Assembly (NCBI GenBank): GCA_025350465.1
Contig: JANXXU010000048.1
Location: 124,001 to 188,000, forward strand
Direction: 5' to 3'
DNA: 64,000 nucleotides
DNA from: Alphaproteobacteria bacterium
Lineage (GTDB): Bacteria > Pseudomonadota > Alphaproteobacteria > Micropepsales > Micropepsaceae
In this document: positions 35,365 through 48,024 of the stretch, piece by piece
How the letters are laid out: each line of letters begins with the position of its first letter
Numbering within the stretch: the stretch's first letter is position 1
Notes under the pieces: model-generated
Database searches by the model: none
What the model saw: the letters and a program-made list of their open reading frames with translations, nothing else
Told to the model about the DNA's origin: nothing
Position numbers and translations under genes: made by a program

Positions 35365-36795
35365 TTAGTTCCAATTGGGGGGATGCCGGCCGGCCCACGG
35401 TCGCGCTTTTTCGAGCTGCCCGGCAAGGCGCAACAACGTTGTCTCATCGCCGAAGCGCGCGACGAAGTGCACGCCGACCGGCAGACCCAGCGCGCTCCAA
35501 TGCAGCGGCAGCGTGATGGCGGGCTGGCCCGTTGCGTTTTGCACCGCGGTGAACGGCAGATATTCGATGATCGGCGCGAAGCCCTTCTCAGGGTCTTTCT
35601 CGTTGAAGTCGAAGGTGCCGTTGCGCACCGGCGGCGAGGCGAAGGTCGTGTTGAGCCACAGATCGTAGGTCTCGTGCCACGCCGCGACTTGGCGCGCGGC
35701 GCTCTGCAGTTGAAACCAGCACATCTGATATTGCGCGGCGGTGACCTGTTTGCCGACTTGATAGAGACCCCAGGTCAAACCCTGGAAGTCGGCTTCGTGC
35801 GGCGTGCGCCCGGTCAGGAATCCGATACCGTCGATCAGCATGGCAAGGCCCGACGCCCACACCGGCATGAAAGCGCCGGCGAGCGTTTCGATCGGCAAAG
35901 GCGGGCTCGCCTCCTCGACGTTGTGGCCGAGCGACTGGCAAAGCTTCGCGCTCCCTTCGATCGCCGCGATACATTCGGCGTGCAGTTTGCGGCCGTAGAG
36001 ATCCTTGGTCGCGAAGCCGATGCGCAATTTACCGGGCGGCGTCATCGCCTCGTCGAGGTAGCTCTTGGCCTTCGGCGGCGCCCAATATGGGTCTCCTGGC
36101 TCGTTGCCGGCGATGACATCGAGAATGGCCGCCGTGTCGCGCACGCTGCGCGAGACGACGCCTTCGACCACGATCCCACCCATAATGTCGCCGAGGTCGG
36201 GGCCGAGCGAGGAACGTCCGCGCGTCGGCTTCAAACCAACCAGGCCGTTCGCGGAAGCCGGCGCGCGGATCGAACCGCCACCGTCGTTTGCGTGCGCCAA
36301 CGGCACGATGCCGGCGCCGACCGCCGCACCCGAGCCGCCCGACGATCCGCCGGAGGAGTGCTCCAAATTCCATGGATTGCGGCAGGGGCCGTAGAGCGCC
36401 GACTCCGTTGTCGGCACCAAGCCGAACTCGGGCACGTTGGTCTTGCCGAGTGAGATCAAACCCGCGCTCGTTAACCGCTTGGTGATCGTGGCATCATGGG
36501 GCGACGGCGATGGCGGGACGAAGCTCGAGCCTTGGCGCGTCGGCACGCCCTTTTGGACACCCAAAATATCTTTGAGCAGAAACGGAACGCCGGCGAATTG
36601 ACCGTTGCCGGGCGCGGCGCGCGCCGCTGCACGCGCGCGATCGTAGGTCTTGAAGATTACGGCGTTGAGCTTGGGATTGTGTTTTTCGATGCGGCCGATC
36701 GCTTCTTCGACCAGCTCCGCCGCGCTCACTTGCTTTTTCGCGACAAGCTCGGCGAGCCCCAGGCCGTCATAGTCCGCGTATTCGCTAAAGGCCAT
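35365..36795 (-). CDS. Amidase signature family protein, upstream copy
   Basis: The 476-residue protein has the triad lysine in [12 protein letters not shown] and the Ser-rich block in [16 protein letters not shown]. It shares the N-terminal signature [16 protein letters not shown] and the C-terminal [12 protein letters not shown] with its downstream paralogue, but the middle thirds differ, so the pair may act on related but different amides. A GAGGAAG ribosome site precedes the ATG. It is the first gene of a two-gene operon and is separated from the PhoD gene by 102 bases with nothing evident. Confidence 0.88.
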   Translation of the reverse strand: MAFSEYADYDGLGLAELVAKKQVSAAELVEEAIGRIEKHNPKLNAVIFKTYDRARAAARAAPGNGQFAGVPFLLKDILGVQKGVPTRQGSSFVPPSPSPHDATITKRLTSAGLISLGKTNVPEFGLVPTTESALYGPCRNPWNLEHSSGGSSGGSGAAVGAGIVPLAHANDGGGSIRAPASANGLVGLKPTRGRSSLGPDLGDIMGGIVVEGVVSRSVRDTAAILDVIAGNEPGDPYWAPPKAKSYLDEAMTPPGKLRIGFATKDLYGRKLHAECIAAIEGSAKLCQSLGHNVEEASPPLPIETLAGAFMPVWASGLAMLIDGIGFLTGRTPHEADFQGLTWGLYQVGKQVTAAQYQMCWFQLQSAARQVAAWHETYDLWLNTTFASPPVRNGTFDFNEKDPEKGFAPIIEYLPFTAVQNATGQPAITLPLHWSALGLPVGVHFVARFGDETTLLRLAGQLEKARPWAGRHPPNWN

Positions 36796-36897
36796 CGCGC
36801 TTCCTCGCCGGGGTTTGGAGGAAGACCTTAGCCTTCGCTTGACCGGCTGTCATCCGGCCCGCCCAAGCGAACGATTTCAACTTAGGGGCGGCGATCG

Positions 36898-38988
36898 TCA
36901 CTCAAATGGAAATGCCGGCCTACCTGAAAACACGGGGCCGTGGACCTGTGGCGTTTCACCTGGTTTCCATGCGCGAACCGTGAACGATGCGGTGCGCAAT
37001 ATTGGTGCACCCTTGGGCCCGTAGTCGGTCGCCGGATTGACGATCGTCACCAGGCTTGCCTGCACTCGACCGGCATCGGCGCGCAAAAGGCCGTAGCCAT
37101 TGGAATTTGAATCGACATATTTCAATCCGGGATTGATCGACGCGTTCCAAAATGCCTCGGCGATGAAGCCCCAGGTCCACGAGCGCACCAATGCCGTCAA
37201 GGACCCGCCGAGCATCGCCAAGTTCCAATTCTCGACCGGTCCGTCGCCGGCGTCGAAAGTGCAAATGCTGTGGAACACGGAGTTCGATCGCGAAGCGCGC
37301 TCGACGCCGGGAAACAACGGTTCGGACGATATGCCTGCACCCAGGAACTCGACGGCGACCGGTTGCGGTTTCTCGGCGTCGGGGTCGACAACGAGCGTGC
37401 CGGCCGCGTGAAAATGATGATCGCCGGTGCACGACACGACATTGGTGATGCCGTTGTCGTGAATGAAGCGCATCAGTTCTTCGCGCTCGGAGGGATAGCC
37501 ATTCCAACCGTCGATGCCGAGGTAACAGTCCTTGATGCTCGCGAACGGCAGGCTCGACAGGTCGAGCCGGAACGGCAGCAGGGGCAAACTGTTTGCCCAA
37601 ATCTTCCAACGCGCGTCCGACGCCACCAGCGCGCGCTTGAACCATTCCTTTTGCTTCGGACCCAGCATCGAGCCGCGCGGCGCCGTTTGGCGAGGGTTGG
37701 ATAAAGTGGTCCCCGGGATCGTCGCCGGCGGTTTTCCACCATTTGCTTCACGCCCAAGGTCGAGCAGCTTGACGTGCTCGATTGCAGGCAACGCTTGACC
37801 CTCGATCTTCGGCGGCTTCGGCGAGGGCGATTTGTATGAACGGTTATCCGTCAGAATGATCTCGACCGTGCGCCCCCAGCGCAGCGTCCGGTAGATCGTT
37901 ATGGTGTCGAGCGCCGTGCGATTGTCCGGGTCCGGATCGATCCAATCTTGCGCGGGACCCGAATAAGGCGCGTCTTTGGCGGCGGCGAATTTGAAGTCGT
38001 GCGCTTGATTGTCGACGTTGCGGGGGCTCTGCGCGCCGGTCAGCAGCGCCGGCACATATTCGAACCATGCTTGATTGGCGGCAACCTTGCGCGATTGGGC
38101 GGGCCGGCCGGCGGGATCGAAATACGTGTCGTGCGACTGCCAGCAATCGTTCGAAAACTCGTGGTCGTCCCACGTGCTGATGAACGGCCAGCGCGCCCGC
38201 GCCGCCTGAAGACTGGGATCGCTCAAATAAAGCTTATAGAGAAAACGATAGTCGGCGAGCGTTACCGCATTCGTGGCGCCCGGATTTTTGTTCCAATCGG
38301 TCGACGGCCAGGGCGGCGAGCCGTTCGGGAACGGCGGAATCTCGCGCAAGGCTCCGTTGGCGCCCTTCAGCCAGGTCGGATTTTGCATATTGGCGTTCCA
38401 GCGGTCGCCACGGACTTCGTAGATGAAATCGCCTAGGAAGAGGACGAAGTCGATCTGTTCTTCTTGCGGGGCGCCCAGATCGTCGGCGAGCATACGCGCC
38501 CACGCACCATAGAACGCCTGCTCGTAGCTCTGGCACGAGACGAAGGCAAAGCGCGCCGGACCTTCGGCGTCGTGCGTCGGCGCGGTGCGCGTGCGGCCCA
38601 TGCGCGAGAGATCGCCGCCGGCCGCGAAGCGATAGAAGTAGAGCGTGTCCGGATCGAGCCCGTCGACGATCAGGCGAAGCGTATGGTCGCTGTCCTCGCC
38701 GACGGTCAGAACCTGATCGACGACGACTGAGTTGAAATCGGGCGTCTTGGAGATTTGCGCGCGCATCGCGATCGGCGTCGGCGAGCCGTCGGTCGCCTCG
38801 ACCCTCGTCCAAACGACGACGCCGTGCGGGGTTGGATCAGCGGACGCGACACCTTGCGGAAAGCGGAAATTGCCTCCGGTGATCGCGCGCGACGCCGCAA
38901 CCGCGGGCGCCTGCGCCGTGACGGCAAACGTGCCCGCGAGGCCGGCGAAAGCCTTGAGCAAAGAGCGGCGGTCGATGTCGAGCATCAA
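36898..38988 (-). CDS. phoD: PhoD-like alkaline phosphatase, Tat-exported
   Basis: The 696-residue protein has a twin-arginine signal (DRRSLLKAFAG, about 6-16, then a hydrophobic stretch to residue 32). The PhoD core follows: FRFPQGVASADPTPHGVVVWTR, FAFVSCQSYEQAF, IDFVLFLGDFIYEV with metal-binding Asp, STWDDHEFSNDCW and VVSCTGDHHFHAAG. PhoD enzymes use calcium/iron and release phosphate from mono- and diesters in the periplasm. The protein is longer than the typical 550-600 residues, with extra C-terminal beta-rich sequence. No Pho box was recognised upstream. Confidence 0.88.
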   Translation of the reverse strand: MMLDIDRRSLLKAFAGLAGTFAVTAQAPAVAASRAITGGNFRFPQGVASADPTPHGVVVWTRVEATDGSPTPIAMRAQISKTPDFNSVVVDQVLTVGEDSDHTLRLIVDGLDPDTLYFYRFAAGGDLSRMGRTRTAPTHDAEGPARFAFVSCQSYEQAFYGAWARMLADDLGAPQEEQIDFVLFLGDFIYEVRGDRWNANMQNPTWLKGANGALREIPPFPNGSPPWPSTDWNKNPGATNAVTLADYRFLYKLYLSDPSLQAARARWPFISTWDDHEFSNDCWQSHDTYFDPAGRPAQSRKVAANQAWFEYVPALLTGAQSPRNVDNQAHDFKFAAAKDAPYSGPAQDWIDPDPDNRTALDTITIYRTLRWGRTVEIILTDNRSYKSPSPKPPKIEGQALPAIEHVKLLDLGREANGGKPPATIPGTTLSNPRQTAPRGSMLGPKQKEWFKRALVASDARWKIWANSLPLLPFRLDLSSLPFASIKDCYLGIDGWNGYPSEREELMRFIHDNGITNVVSCTGDHHFHAAGTLVVDPDAEKPQPVAVEFLGAGISSEPLFPGVERASRSNSVFHSICTFDAGDGPVENWNLAMLGGSLTALVRSWTWGFIAEAFWNASINPGLKYVDSNSNGYGLLRADAGRVQASLVTIVNPATDYGPKGAPILRTASFTVRAWKPGETPQVHGPVFSGRPAFPFE

Positions 38989-39165
38989 GCGAATCTGTCG
39001 TGGAGCACCGGCAAGCTATAGCAAACGAAAACTGCGCTGAGTGTGGCGTTGGTGCCTCACCGCTGATCTTCGCGCTCGCGAGCCGCGACGCCGTCACAAT
39101 CGACTGTTAAATATGCGAACTTGAAGGCGATGACGGTCTTTGAACGCGCTCGGGAGGGAGCCAGT

Positions 39166-40086
39166 ATGAACAAGATTCCGGTTTTGGGCACGGTCAGCCG
39201 CGCCTACGGATTTTTGATCGGCGACTTCGCCACCATCATCCGCCTTGCCTGGGCACCGCTGCTGGGAGCGGCGGCGCTGCAGTATTACTACGGTGGCGAG
39301 GTCCTCGATGCCGCGATGCGAACGATGCAAAGCGACGATCCCACTCGCATGATGGAGCACATGCCGACGCAGTTTCTGTTGGGCGCGGTGGCATTCATCG
39401 CGGGCATCATCGCCCTCGTCGCCTTGCTGCACGTGGTGATTTCGGGCGACCGCAAACCCGGGTTGTTCGTCTATCTCTGGTTCGGTAGTGCCGAAATCCG
39501 GCTGATCATGGTCACGATCCTGCTGATCGTGGCGGTGTTCGCCGGCTTCATTGGCCTCGCCATCGTTTTCGCGTTGTTTGGCGCACTCGCCACTCAAGTG
39601 CCTGTGCTAGGCGTTGTCGTCGCGCTCGCCGGGATCGTGCTCTTCTTCGTCGCTCTTTGGGCCGTCCTCAGACTTTCGTTGATTGCGCCCGTCATCGTCG
39701 CGGAGAGCGGCCTCGGCGTCGAGCGCTCGTGGCAGCTGATGCGTGGCAACGCACTGCGCATGTTCTTCATCCTGCTCTTGACGTTCGTGCCGCTCACCAT
39801 CGTCAGCGGCATCGTCTTCTTCGCCGTGTTCGGCGGCGACCTGCCGGCGTTGCCGGACTTCGTCAGGTTGATGAAGCCGGCCGGCAGCGACGCGCAATCG
39901 GCTGCCGCGGTTCAGCAAGGCCTTCGAGAAGCAATGATGCACTGGCAAGCCGGCTTCATAGACGCGTATCGCAAGCACTGGTTCGCAGCGAACGCATTCG
40001 GCTTCGCCTATTCGATCGTCTCGACCGCTCTCAGCGCCGGCGTCATGGGCAGCTCCTATGTCAGTGCAACCGGCAAGGCGGGGTAG
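39166..40086 (+). CDS. Multi-pass membrane protein of unknown function
   Basis: The 306-residue protein starts at ATG 39166, eight bases after GGGAGGG; the frame also reaches a TTG at 39121. It begins KIPVLGTVSRAYGFLIGDFATIIRLAWAPLL and has about six hydrophobic segments (about 25-40, 75-100, 115-140, 150-175, 205-230, 275-295), with a soluble loop of about 40 residues around 230-270. The tract VERSWQLMRGN resembles glycerophosphodiesterase-type membrane domains, but no catalytic domain is present. It diverges from phoD and converges on uvrA. Confidence 0.7.
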   Translation: MNKIPVLGTVSRAYGFLIGDFATIIRLAWAPLLGAAALQYYYGGEVLDAAMRTMQSDDPTRMMEHMPTQFLLGAVAFIAGIIALVALLHVVISGDRKPGLFVYLWFGSAEIRLIMVTILLIVAVFAGFIGLAIVFALFGALATQVPVLGVVVALAGIVLFFVALWAVLRLSLIAPVIVAESGLGVERSWQLMRGNALRMFFILLLTFVPLTIVSGIVFFAVFGGDLPALPDFVRLMKPAGSDAQSAAAVQQGLREAMMHWQAGFIDAYRKHWFAANAFGFAYSIVSTALSAGVMGSSYVSATGKAG

Positions 40087-40126
40087 GTAAGGGACTGGCC
40101 AAATCGCGAACACTTGCGCCGCTCGC

Positions 40127-43030
<2,904 letters not shown>

Positions 43031-43107
43031 GAGCCCCTTATTAGTACCCGATCGCGCCACGACTCAGCCCCGCTCCACAGATTTCGAGGCTCATACCTTG
43101 ACTTTGA

Positions 43108-43122
43108 GAACAGAACAAGAAC
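43108..43122. promoter_or_regulatory. LexA (SOS) box of the alphaproteobacterial type
   Basis: The sequence reads GAAC-AGAACAA-GAAC, an exact GAAC-N7-GAAC direct repeat, the LexA target described in alphaproteobacteria such as Rhizobium and Rhodobacter. A TTGACT at 43098-43103 and CATGAT at 43122-43127 (18-base spacing) suggest that the box overlaps the ssb promoter. Its place between divergent uvrA and ssb fits joint damage control. Confidence 0.85.
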
Positions 43123-43205
43123 ATGATGATCTTATCGCCGTGGCGAGACCATCCATTCCGGTGGTTAATGTCCGCGGTCAAGCGCGAAACGGAAAGGTTT
43201 GAAAG

Positions 43206-43691
43206 ATGGCTGGCGTCAACAAAGTGATTTTGGTGGGAAATCTAGGAGCGGACCCGGAGGTTCGCCAGCTGCCCTCGGGAGAGCCGGTCGTCAATTTGCG
43301 CATCGCGACCTCGGAATCGTGGCGCGACAAGAACTCGGGCGAGCGTAAGGAAAAGACCGAATGGCACCGCGTCGTGATCTTCAACGAGAACATCGCCAAG
43401 GTCGCCGAGAAATACCTGAAAAAGGGCTCCAAGGTTTACATCGAGGGCCAGATTCAGACGCGGAAATGGACCAACAAAGACGGCCAGGAGCAGTACTCGA
43501 CCGAGGTCGTGCTGCAACGCTTCCGCGGTGAACTCCAAATGCTCGACGGACGCGGCGCTGAAGGCGGCGCAGCTATGGAAGGCGCGAGTGCGGGCGGTGG
43601 CGGTGGCGGTCGTAAAGCAGTGGCGGGCGGCGGACGCGGCGGTCCGGCGCAAGACTTCCCGGCCGATCCGGACGACGAGATTCCATTTTAG
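43206..43691 (+). CDS. ssb: Single-stranded DNA-binding protein
   Basis: The 161-residue protein has the SSB OB-fold: [48 protein letters not shown] and [15 protein letters not shown]. After residue 112 it becomes a Gly/Ala-rich disordered tail and ends in DDEIPF, the acidic tip that binds repair and replication partners. It protects single-stranded DNA as a tetramer. It is divergent from uvrA across a 175-base gap with an SOS box and converges on the ArsR gene. Confidence 0.97.
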   Translation: MAGVNKVILVGNLGADPEVRQLPSGEPVVNLRIATSESWRDKNSGERKEKTEWHRVVIFNENIAKVAEKYLKKGSKVYIEGQIQTRKWTNKDGQEQYSTEVVLQRFRGELQMLDGRGAEGGAAMEGASAGGGGGGRKAVAGGGRGGPAQDFPADPDDEIPF

Positions 43692-43736
43692 ACGGGCAGC
43701 CGAACAAAGCCATTGCCGCCAAATAAGCGTTTCGGG

Positions 43737-44336
43737 CTATGGCGCCCAATCTGCTTCGGGCATGCGCCAATACACGCCGCTCTCTCGTGCGAGCATTCGA
43801 TAACCGACGAGTTCACGCCGGAATGTCTCGCGGTCGTGATGGCGGCGTTCGATGAGCGCGTTCACTTCGGCTTCGCTGTAGCGGCGGCCATCTTCGAATT
43901 GGCGGACAAGCCAGACGAGGATCGGGCGCCGCTTCTTCCGGGTCGCGGGGAAAGCCTTCAGCCGGCCCTCGGCTGTCAAATAATTTCGAACCGTGCGATC
44001 CAGGCCGGCGAGGTTGGCCTGCCCGCTCGCGAAGGTTTCGAGCTGCTCGCGCATTCCCAGCGTGCGACCGAGCCGCGATACCGTCCGGAGTTCAAGATTG
44101 TACCAATGCGTATTGCCGTCCTGGCGCATGCGCACGAGACCCGCTTCGCGCAGCAGCGATAGATGATGCGAGACGGTCGGCTCCTTTAGGGAAAGAAGTG
44201 CTGCGAGTTGTTGGACGCTGTGCTCGCGCGCTGCGAGAAGTCCCAATAGGCGAAGCCGGCTCTCGTGTGCCAGTGCCTTGACGAATTGCAGCACCAATGC
44301 GGGCTCTTCGACAACCATTTCCTGCTCGTTCGCCAT
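43737..44336 (-). CDS. ArsR family regulator with DUF2087 C-terminal domain
   Basis: The 199-residue protein has an ArsR winged helix (ESRLRLLGLLAAREHSVQQLAALLSLKEPTVSHHLSLLREAGLV, about 25-69) and a C-terminal DUF2087 region (FPATRKKRRPILVWLVRQFEDGRRYSEAEVNALIERRHHDRETFRRELVGYRMLARESGVYWR). There are no metal-binding cysteines of the classical ArsR type, so the signal is unknown. The gene diverges from gyrA across 254 bases. A candidate operator lies at 44347-44366. Confidence 0.88.
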   Translation of the reverse strand: MANEQEMVVEEPALVLQFVKALAHESRLRLLGLLAAREHSVQQLAALLSLKEPTVSHHLSLLREAGLVRMRQDGNTHWYNLELRTVSRLGRTLGMREQLETFASGQANLAGLDRTVRNYLTAEGRLKAFPATRKKRRPILVWLVRQFEDGRRYSEAEVNALIERRHHDRETFRRELVGYRMLARESGVYWRMPEADWAP

Positions 44337-44346
44337 TTGTCTAATT

Positions 44347-44366
44347 AGATAGATATCGAATTATCT
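44347..44366. promoter_or_regulatory. Candidate operator of the ArsR-DUF2087 regulator
   Basis: An AT-rich patch, unusual for this GC-rich DNA, holds AGATA (44347-44351) and its inverse TATCT (44362-44366), ten bases apart, just upstream of the regulator start at 44336. Autoregulation is inferred only from position and symmetry. Confidence 0.35.
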
Positions 44367-44590
44367 TCCTTCTGGCAAGCAACTCGCTTGCACGTTTCGT
44401 TGCCCCGGTTGTCGGATAAGCTTGGCGCCATTCTGCCGACGTCCCACAGGGATCTTCCTGCACGCGCGCCAGCCTCAAAAATTGGCGGATTTCTGCGCCG
44501 CAACAAAGCTAATTTTCGATGAAAATTCCTAGGCTTGGACCTTCCGAGGGGCTATTGTGACGGCCTCAATTTCCGAGCCAGAAAAACCCC

Positions 44591-47377
44591 TTGTCAGATA
44601 CCACCGACGATAAGCCTGGACCGGGCCCCTCCGGCCCGTCCGGCAGCTCCGTTACTCCCGTTGCGATCGAAGAGGAGATGGAACGCTCCTACCTCGATTA
44701 CGCGATGAGCGTGATCGTTTCGCGCGCATTGCCTGACGCGCGAGACGGCCTCAAACCCGTACACCGCCGCATCTTGTTCTCGATGCATGAGAACAACGCC
44801 GACTGGAACAAGCCGTACCGCAAATCGGCGCGCGTCGTCGGCGACGTGATCGGCAAATACCATCCCCCTGGCGACCAGTCGGTTTACGACGCGCTCGTGC
44901 GCATGGCGCAAGAGTTTTCCATGCGTCTGCCGTTGGTCGACGGGCAGGGAAATTTCGGATCGGTGGACGGCGATCAACCGGCCGCGATGCGATACACCGA
45001 AGTGCGGCGCGCCAAAGTCACGCACGCCCTGACTGAGGATCTGGAACAAGACACTGTCGATTTTCAGCAGAACTATTCGAATGAATTCAGCGAGCCTGTC
45101 GTTCTTCCCGCGCGCTTTCCTAACCTCTTGATCAACGGCGCGGCCGGTATCGCGGTCGGCATGGCAACGAACATTCCGCCGCACAATCCGGGCGAAGTGA
45201 TCGACGCGTGCCTCGCCTATGTCGCCGACCCGACGATCGGCATCGAGGCGCTGACGGAAATCGTACCGGGCCCGGATTTCCCGACCTCCGGCCTCATCAT
45301 GGGACGCAATCCGGCGCGCCTGGCGCTGGTGCGCGGCCGCGGCTCGGTCGTCGTGCGCGCACGCGTCAACATCGAGGAAATCCGCAAGGACCGCGAAGCG
45401 ATCGTCGTCACCGAAATTCCGTATCAGGTGAACAAATCGCGCATGGTCGAGCGCATGGCCGAGCTTGTGCGCGAGAAAAAGATCGAGGGCATCTCCGACA
45501 TTCGCGACGAGTCCGATCGCCACGGCATTCGGGTCGTCATCGAAATCAAGCGCGACGCGATGGCCGACATCGTGCTGAATCAACTTTATCGCTTCACCGA
45601 ACTGCAGACGAGTTTCGGCGTCAACATGCTGGCGCTGAACCACGGCAAGCCGGAAGTGATGAACCTGCGCGACATGATCGTCGCCTTCGTCAATTTCCGC
45701 GAAGAGGTGGTGACGCGGCGTACCAAGTTCGAACTGAACAAGGCGCGCGACAAGGCGCACATCTTGGTCGGCCTGGCGATTGCCGTCGCCAATATCGACG
45801 AATTCATTCGGATCATCCGATCGAGCCCCGATGCGCCAACCGCGCGGGCGCGGCTGATCGAGCGCAACTGGCCGGCGCGCGATGTCGGACCGCTCGTAGC
45901 GTTGGTCGCTGATCCACGTCATGCACTGCAGGCCGACGGCACGATGAAGCTGTCGGAAGAGCAAGCCAAGGCCATTCTCGAACTGCGCCTGCAGCGCTTG
46001 ACCGCGCTCGGCCGCGACGAAATCGGCGAAGAGCTGAAGGGCCTGGGCATCGCAATCGAGGATTATCTCGGCATTCTGCGCTCGCGCGAGCGCCTCATGG
46101 GCATCGTTCGCGACGAGCTCAAGGCGATACGCGATGAGTTCGCGACGCCGCGCAAGACCGAGATCGTCGACTCCGACGTCGACGTCGAAGACGAAGATCT
46201 GATCCAGCGCGAAGACATGGTCGTGACCGTCACGCACCAGGGCTACATCAAGCGGGTGCCGCTCAACGCCTATCGCGTTCAGGGCCGCGGCGGGCGCGGC
46301 CGCGCCGCCATGGCGACGAAGGACGAAGATTGGGTGACGAGTCTGTTCGTCGCCTCGACGCACGCGCCGCTCTTGTTCTTTTCGTCCGCCGGCATGGCTT
46401 ACGTGCTGAAAGCTTGGCGCTTGCCGCTGGCGACGCCGCAAGGCAAAGGCAAGGCGCTGGTCAATCTTCTGCCACTGAAGGACGGCGAGTCGATCACGAC
46501 GGTCATGCCTCTGCCGGAAGAAGAACTCGAATGGGACAAGTTCGAGGTCATGTTCGCGACCACCGGCGGCGATGTTCGGCGTAACTCGCTCTCGGATTTC
46601 ACCAACGTGAAGGCGAACGGCAAGATCGCGATGAAGGTCGAAGACGGCCATGCGATCGTCGGCGTCGCAATCTGCACCAAGGACGACGATGTCCTGCTGA
46701 CGACGGGCGGCGGCAAGTGTATCCGCTTCTCTACCGAAGAAGTGCGCATCTTCAAGGGACGAGAGTCGACCGGCGTGCGCGGCGCCAAGCTGGCCGAAGG
46801 CGACAAGGTCGTCTCGATGGCCATTCTGCGTCACGTCGATGTCACCGTCGAAGAGGCGCGCGGCTATTTGCGCCAGGCGGCCGCCATGCGCCGCGCCGCA
46901 GGCGAGGAGACCGACGTCGCCGAACCGCAGATCGAAGAGGCGGGCGAAGAGGGAACCGAAGAGGCGGCCTTGTCGCCCGAGCGCTACGCCCAACTCGGCG
47001 CGCACGAGCAGTTCGTGCTGACCGTCGCCGACCTTGGCATGGGCAAGCGCTCCAGCGCTTATGAGTATCGCGTCACCGGCCGCGGCGGCTCCGGCATTGT
47101 TGCGATGGGCCTAACCAAGAAGACCGGGCGCATTGCCGCCTCCTTCCCCGCCGAGGACACCGATCAGCTGATGTTGATCACCGACGGCGGCCAAACGATC
47201 CGCCTGCCGGTCGCCTCGATTCGCGTCGCCGGACGGGCGACCCAGGGCGTGATCCTCTTCCGGCTGGGCGAGGGCGAGCGCGTCGTTTCGGTCGAACGCA
47301 TCGGCGAAAACATCGAGACCGAAAACGGCAACGGTAACGGCAATGGCAATGGCCACGACGGCGTCGAGGGAGGCTGA
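44591..47377 (+). CDS. gyrA: DNA gyrase subunit A
   Basis: The 928-residue protein has the breakage-reunion domain ([32 protein letters not shown]) with catalytic Tyr in the AMRYTEVR block, and a six-bladed C-terminal domain including the GyrA box [10 protein letters not shown]. An acidic insert (about 770-800) interrupts the C-terminal domain. The frame opens at a TTG (44591); the first ATG is about 29 codons later and too close to the core, so TTG is likely used. The quinolone region reads [10 protein letters not shown] (from residue 91). The tail ends in a Gly-Asn repeat and EGG. Confidence 0.96.
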   Translation: MSDTTDDKPGPGPSGPSGSSVTPVAIEEEMERSYLDYAMSVIVSRALPDARDGLKPVHRRILFSMHENNADWNKPYRKSARVVGDVIGKYHPPGDQSVYDALVRMAQEFSMRLPLVDGQGNFGSVDGDQPAAMRYTEVRRAKVTHALTEDLEQDTVDFQQNYSNEFSEPVVLPARFPNLLINGAAGIAVGMATNIPPHNPGEVIDACLAYVADPTIGIEALTEIVPGPDFPTSGLIMGRNPARLALVRGRGSVVVRARVNIEEIRKDREAIVVTEIPYQVNKSRMVERMAELVREKKIEGISDIRDESDRHGIRVVIEIKRDAMADIVLNQLYRFTELQTSFGVNMLALNHGKPEVMNLRDMIVAFVNFREEVVTRRTKFELNKARDKAHILVGLAIAVANIDEFIRIIRSSPDAPTARARLIERNWPARDVGPLVALVADPRHALQADGTMKLSEEQAKAILELRLQRLTALGRDEIGEELKGLGIAIEDYLGILRSRERLMGIVRDELKAIRDEFATPRKTEIVDSDVDVEDEDLIQREDMVVTVTHQGYIKRVPLNAYRVQGRGGRGRAAMATKDEDWVTSLFVASTHAPLLFFSSAGMAYVLKAWRLPLATPQGKGKALVNLLPLKDGESITTVMPLPEEELEWDKFEVMFATTGGDVRRNSLSDFTNVKANGKIAMKVEDGHAIVGVAICTKDDDVLLTTGGGKCIRFSTEEVRIFKGRESTGVRGAKLAEGDKVVSMAILRHVDVTVEEARGYLRQAAAMRRAAGEETDVAEPQIEEAGEEGTEEAALSPERYAQLGAHEQFVLTVADLGMGKRSSAYEYRVTGRGGSGIVAMGLTKKTGRIAASFPAEDTDQLMLITDGGQTIRLPVASIRVAGRATQGVILFRLGEGERVVSVERIGENIETENGNGNGNGNGHDGVEGG

Positions 47378-47463
47378 GGCTCGCACCTGCCCCTTGTTCC
47401 CGTTGGCGGCTGCGCTAAGACTAGTGCACCGTCAATTTGCGGGCGCCAAGGGGGCCTGACGAC

Positions 47464-48024
47464 ATGCCAAAGCGCGTTGGCCTCTACCCGGGCACGTTCG
47501 ATCCGATGACGAACGGGCATATGGACATCATCAAGCGCGCCGTGAAGCTCGTCGATCATCTCGTCATCGGGGTTGCCATCAACGAGGCCAAAAAACCGCT
47601 CTTCACGCTCGAAGAGCGCGTGGAGATGCTTCGGCACGAGGCGGGCCCGCTCACTAAGGCCGAGGGCGTCGATCTCTCGGTCGAGCCGTTCGACACTCTG
47701 TTGATGTACTTTGCCGAGAAGGTCGGCGCGACGACCATCATTCGCGGTCTGCGCGCGGTGAGCGACTTCGAGTACGAGTTTCAAATGGTCGGCATGAATA
47801 TGAAACTGGCTCCCGAGATCGAAAACGTCTTCCTGATGGCGGACGCGCAATACCAGGCGATCAACTCGCGTCTCGTCAAAGAGATTTGCGCGCTCGGCGG
47901 CGACATTTCGCATTTCACGACGCCATACATCGCCCAGCACCTCGCGGCCAAGTTTCCGCGCAAACCCACCGTGACAAAAACGCCCAAGGTCGTCGCGCTC
48001 GCACAGGAAAAGTCGAAACCTTAA
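47464..48024 (+). CDS. coaD: Phosphopantetheine adenylyltransferase
   Basis: The 186-residue enzyme starts at ATG 47464 (MPKRVGLYPGTFDPMTNGHMDII). It holds the nucleotidyltransferase TxGH motif as TNGH, and later GLRAVSDFEYEFQM and SSRLVKEI-type block (NSRLVKEICALGGDISHF). It makes dephospho-CoA from phosphopantetheine and ATP. It follows gyrA by 86 bases and abuts queA (no spacing; the GTG of queA starts right after the TAA). The last 25 residues are basic and extra to the usual 160. Confidence 0.95.
   Translation: MPKRVGLYPGTFDPMTNGHMDIIKRAVKLVDHLVIGVAINEAKKPLFTLEERVEMLRHEAGPLTKAEGVDLSVEPFDTLLMYFAEKVGATTIIRGLRAVSDFEYEFQMVGMNMKLAPEIENVFLMADAQYQAINSRLVKEICALGGDISHFTTPYIAQHLAAKFPRKPTVTKTPKVVALAQEKSKP

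Noticed and set aside
43031-43060. GTG start for uvrA ten codons upstream
   Set aside because: Family proteins begin at the [15 protein letters not shown] block; the ATG at 43030 fits this and the extension is unconserved in character.
44594-47005. 803-residue frame opposite gyrA
   Set aside because: Antisense shadow of a conserved essential gene with no motif of its own.
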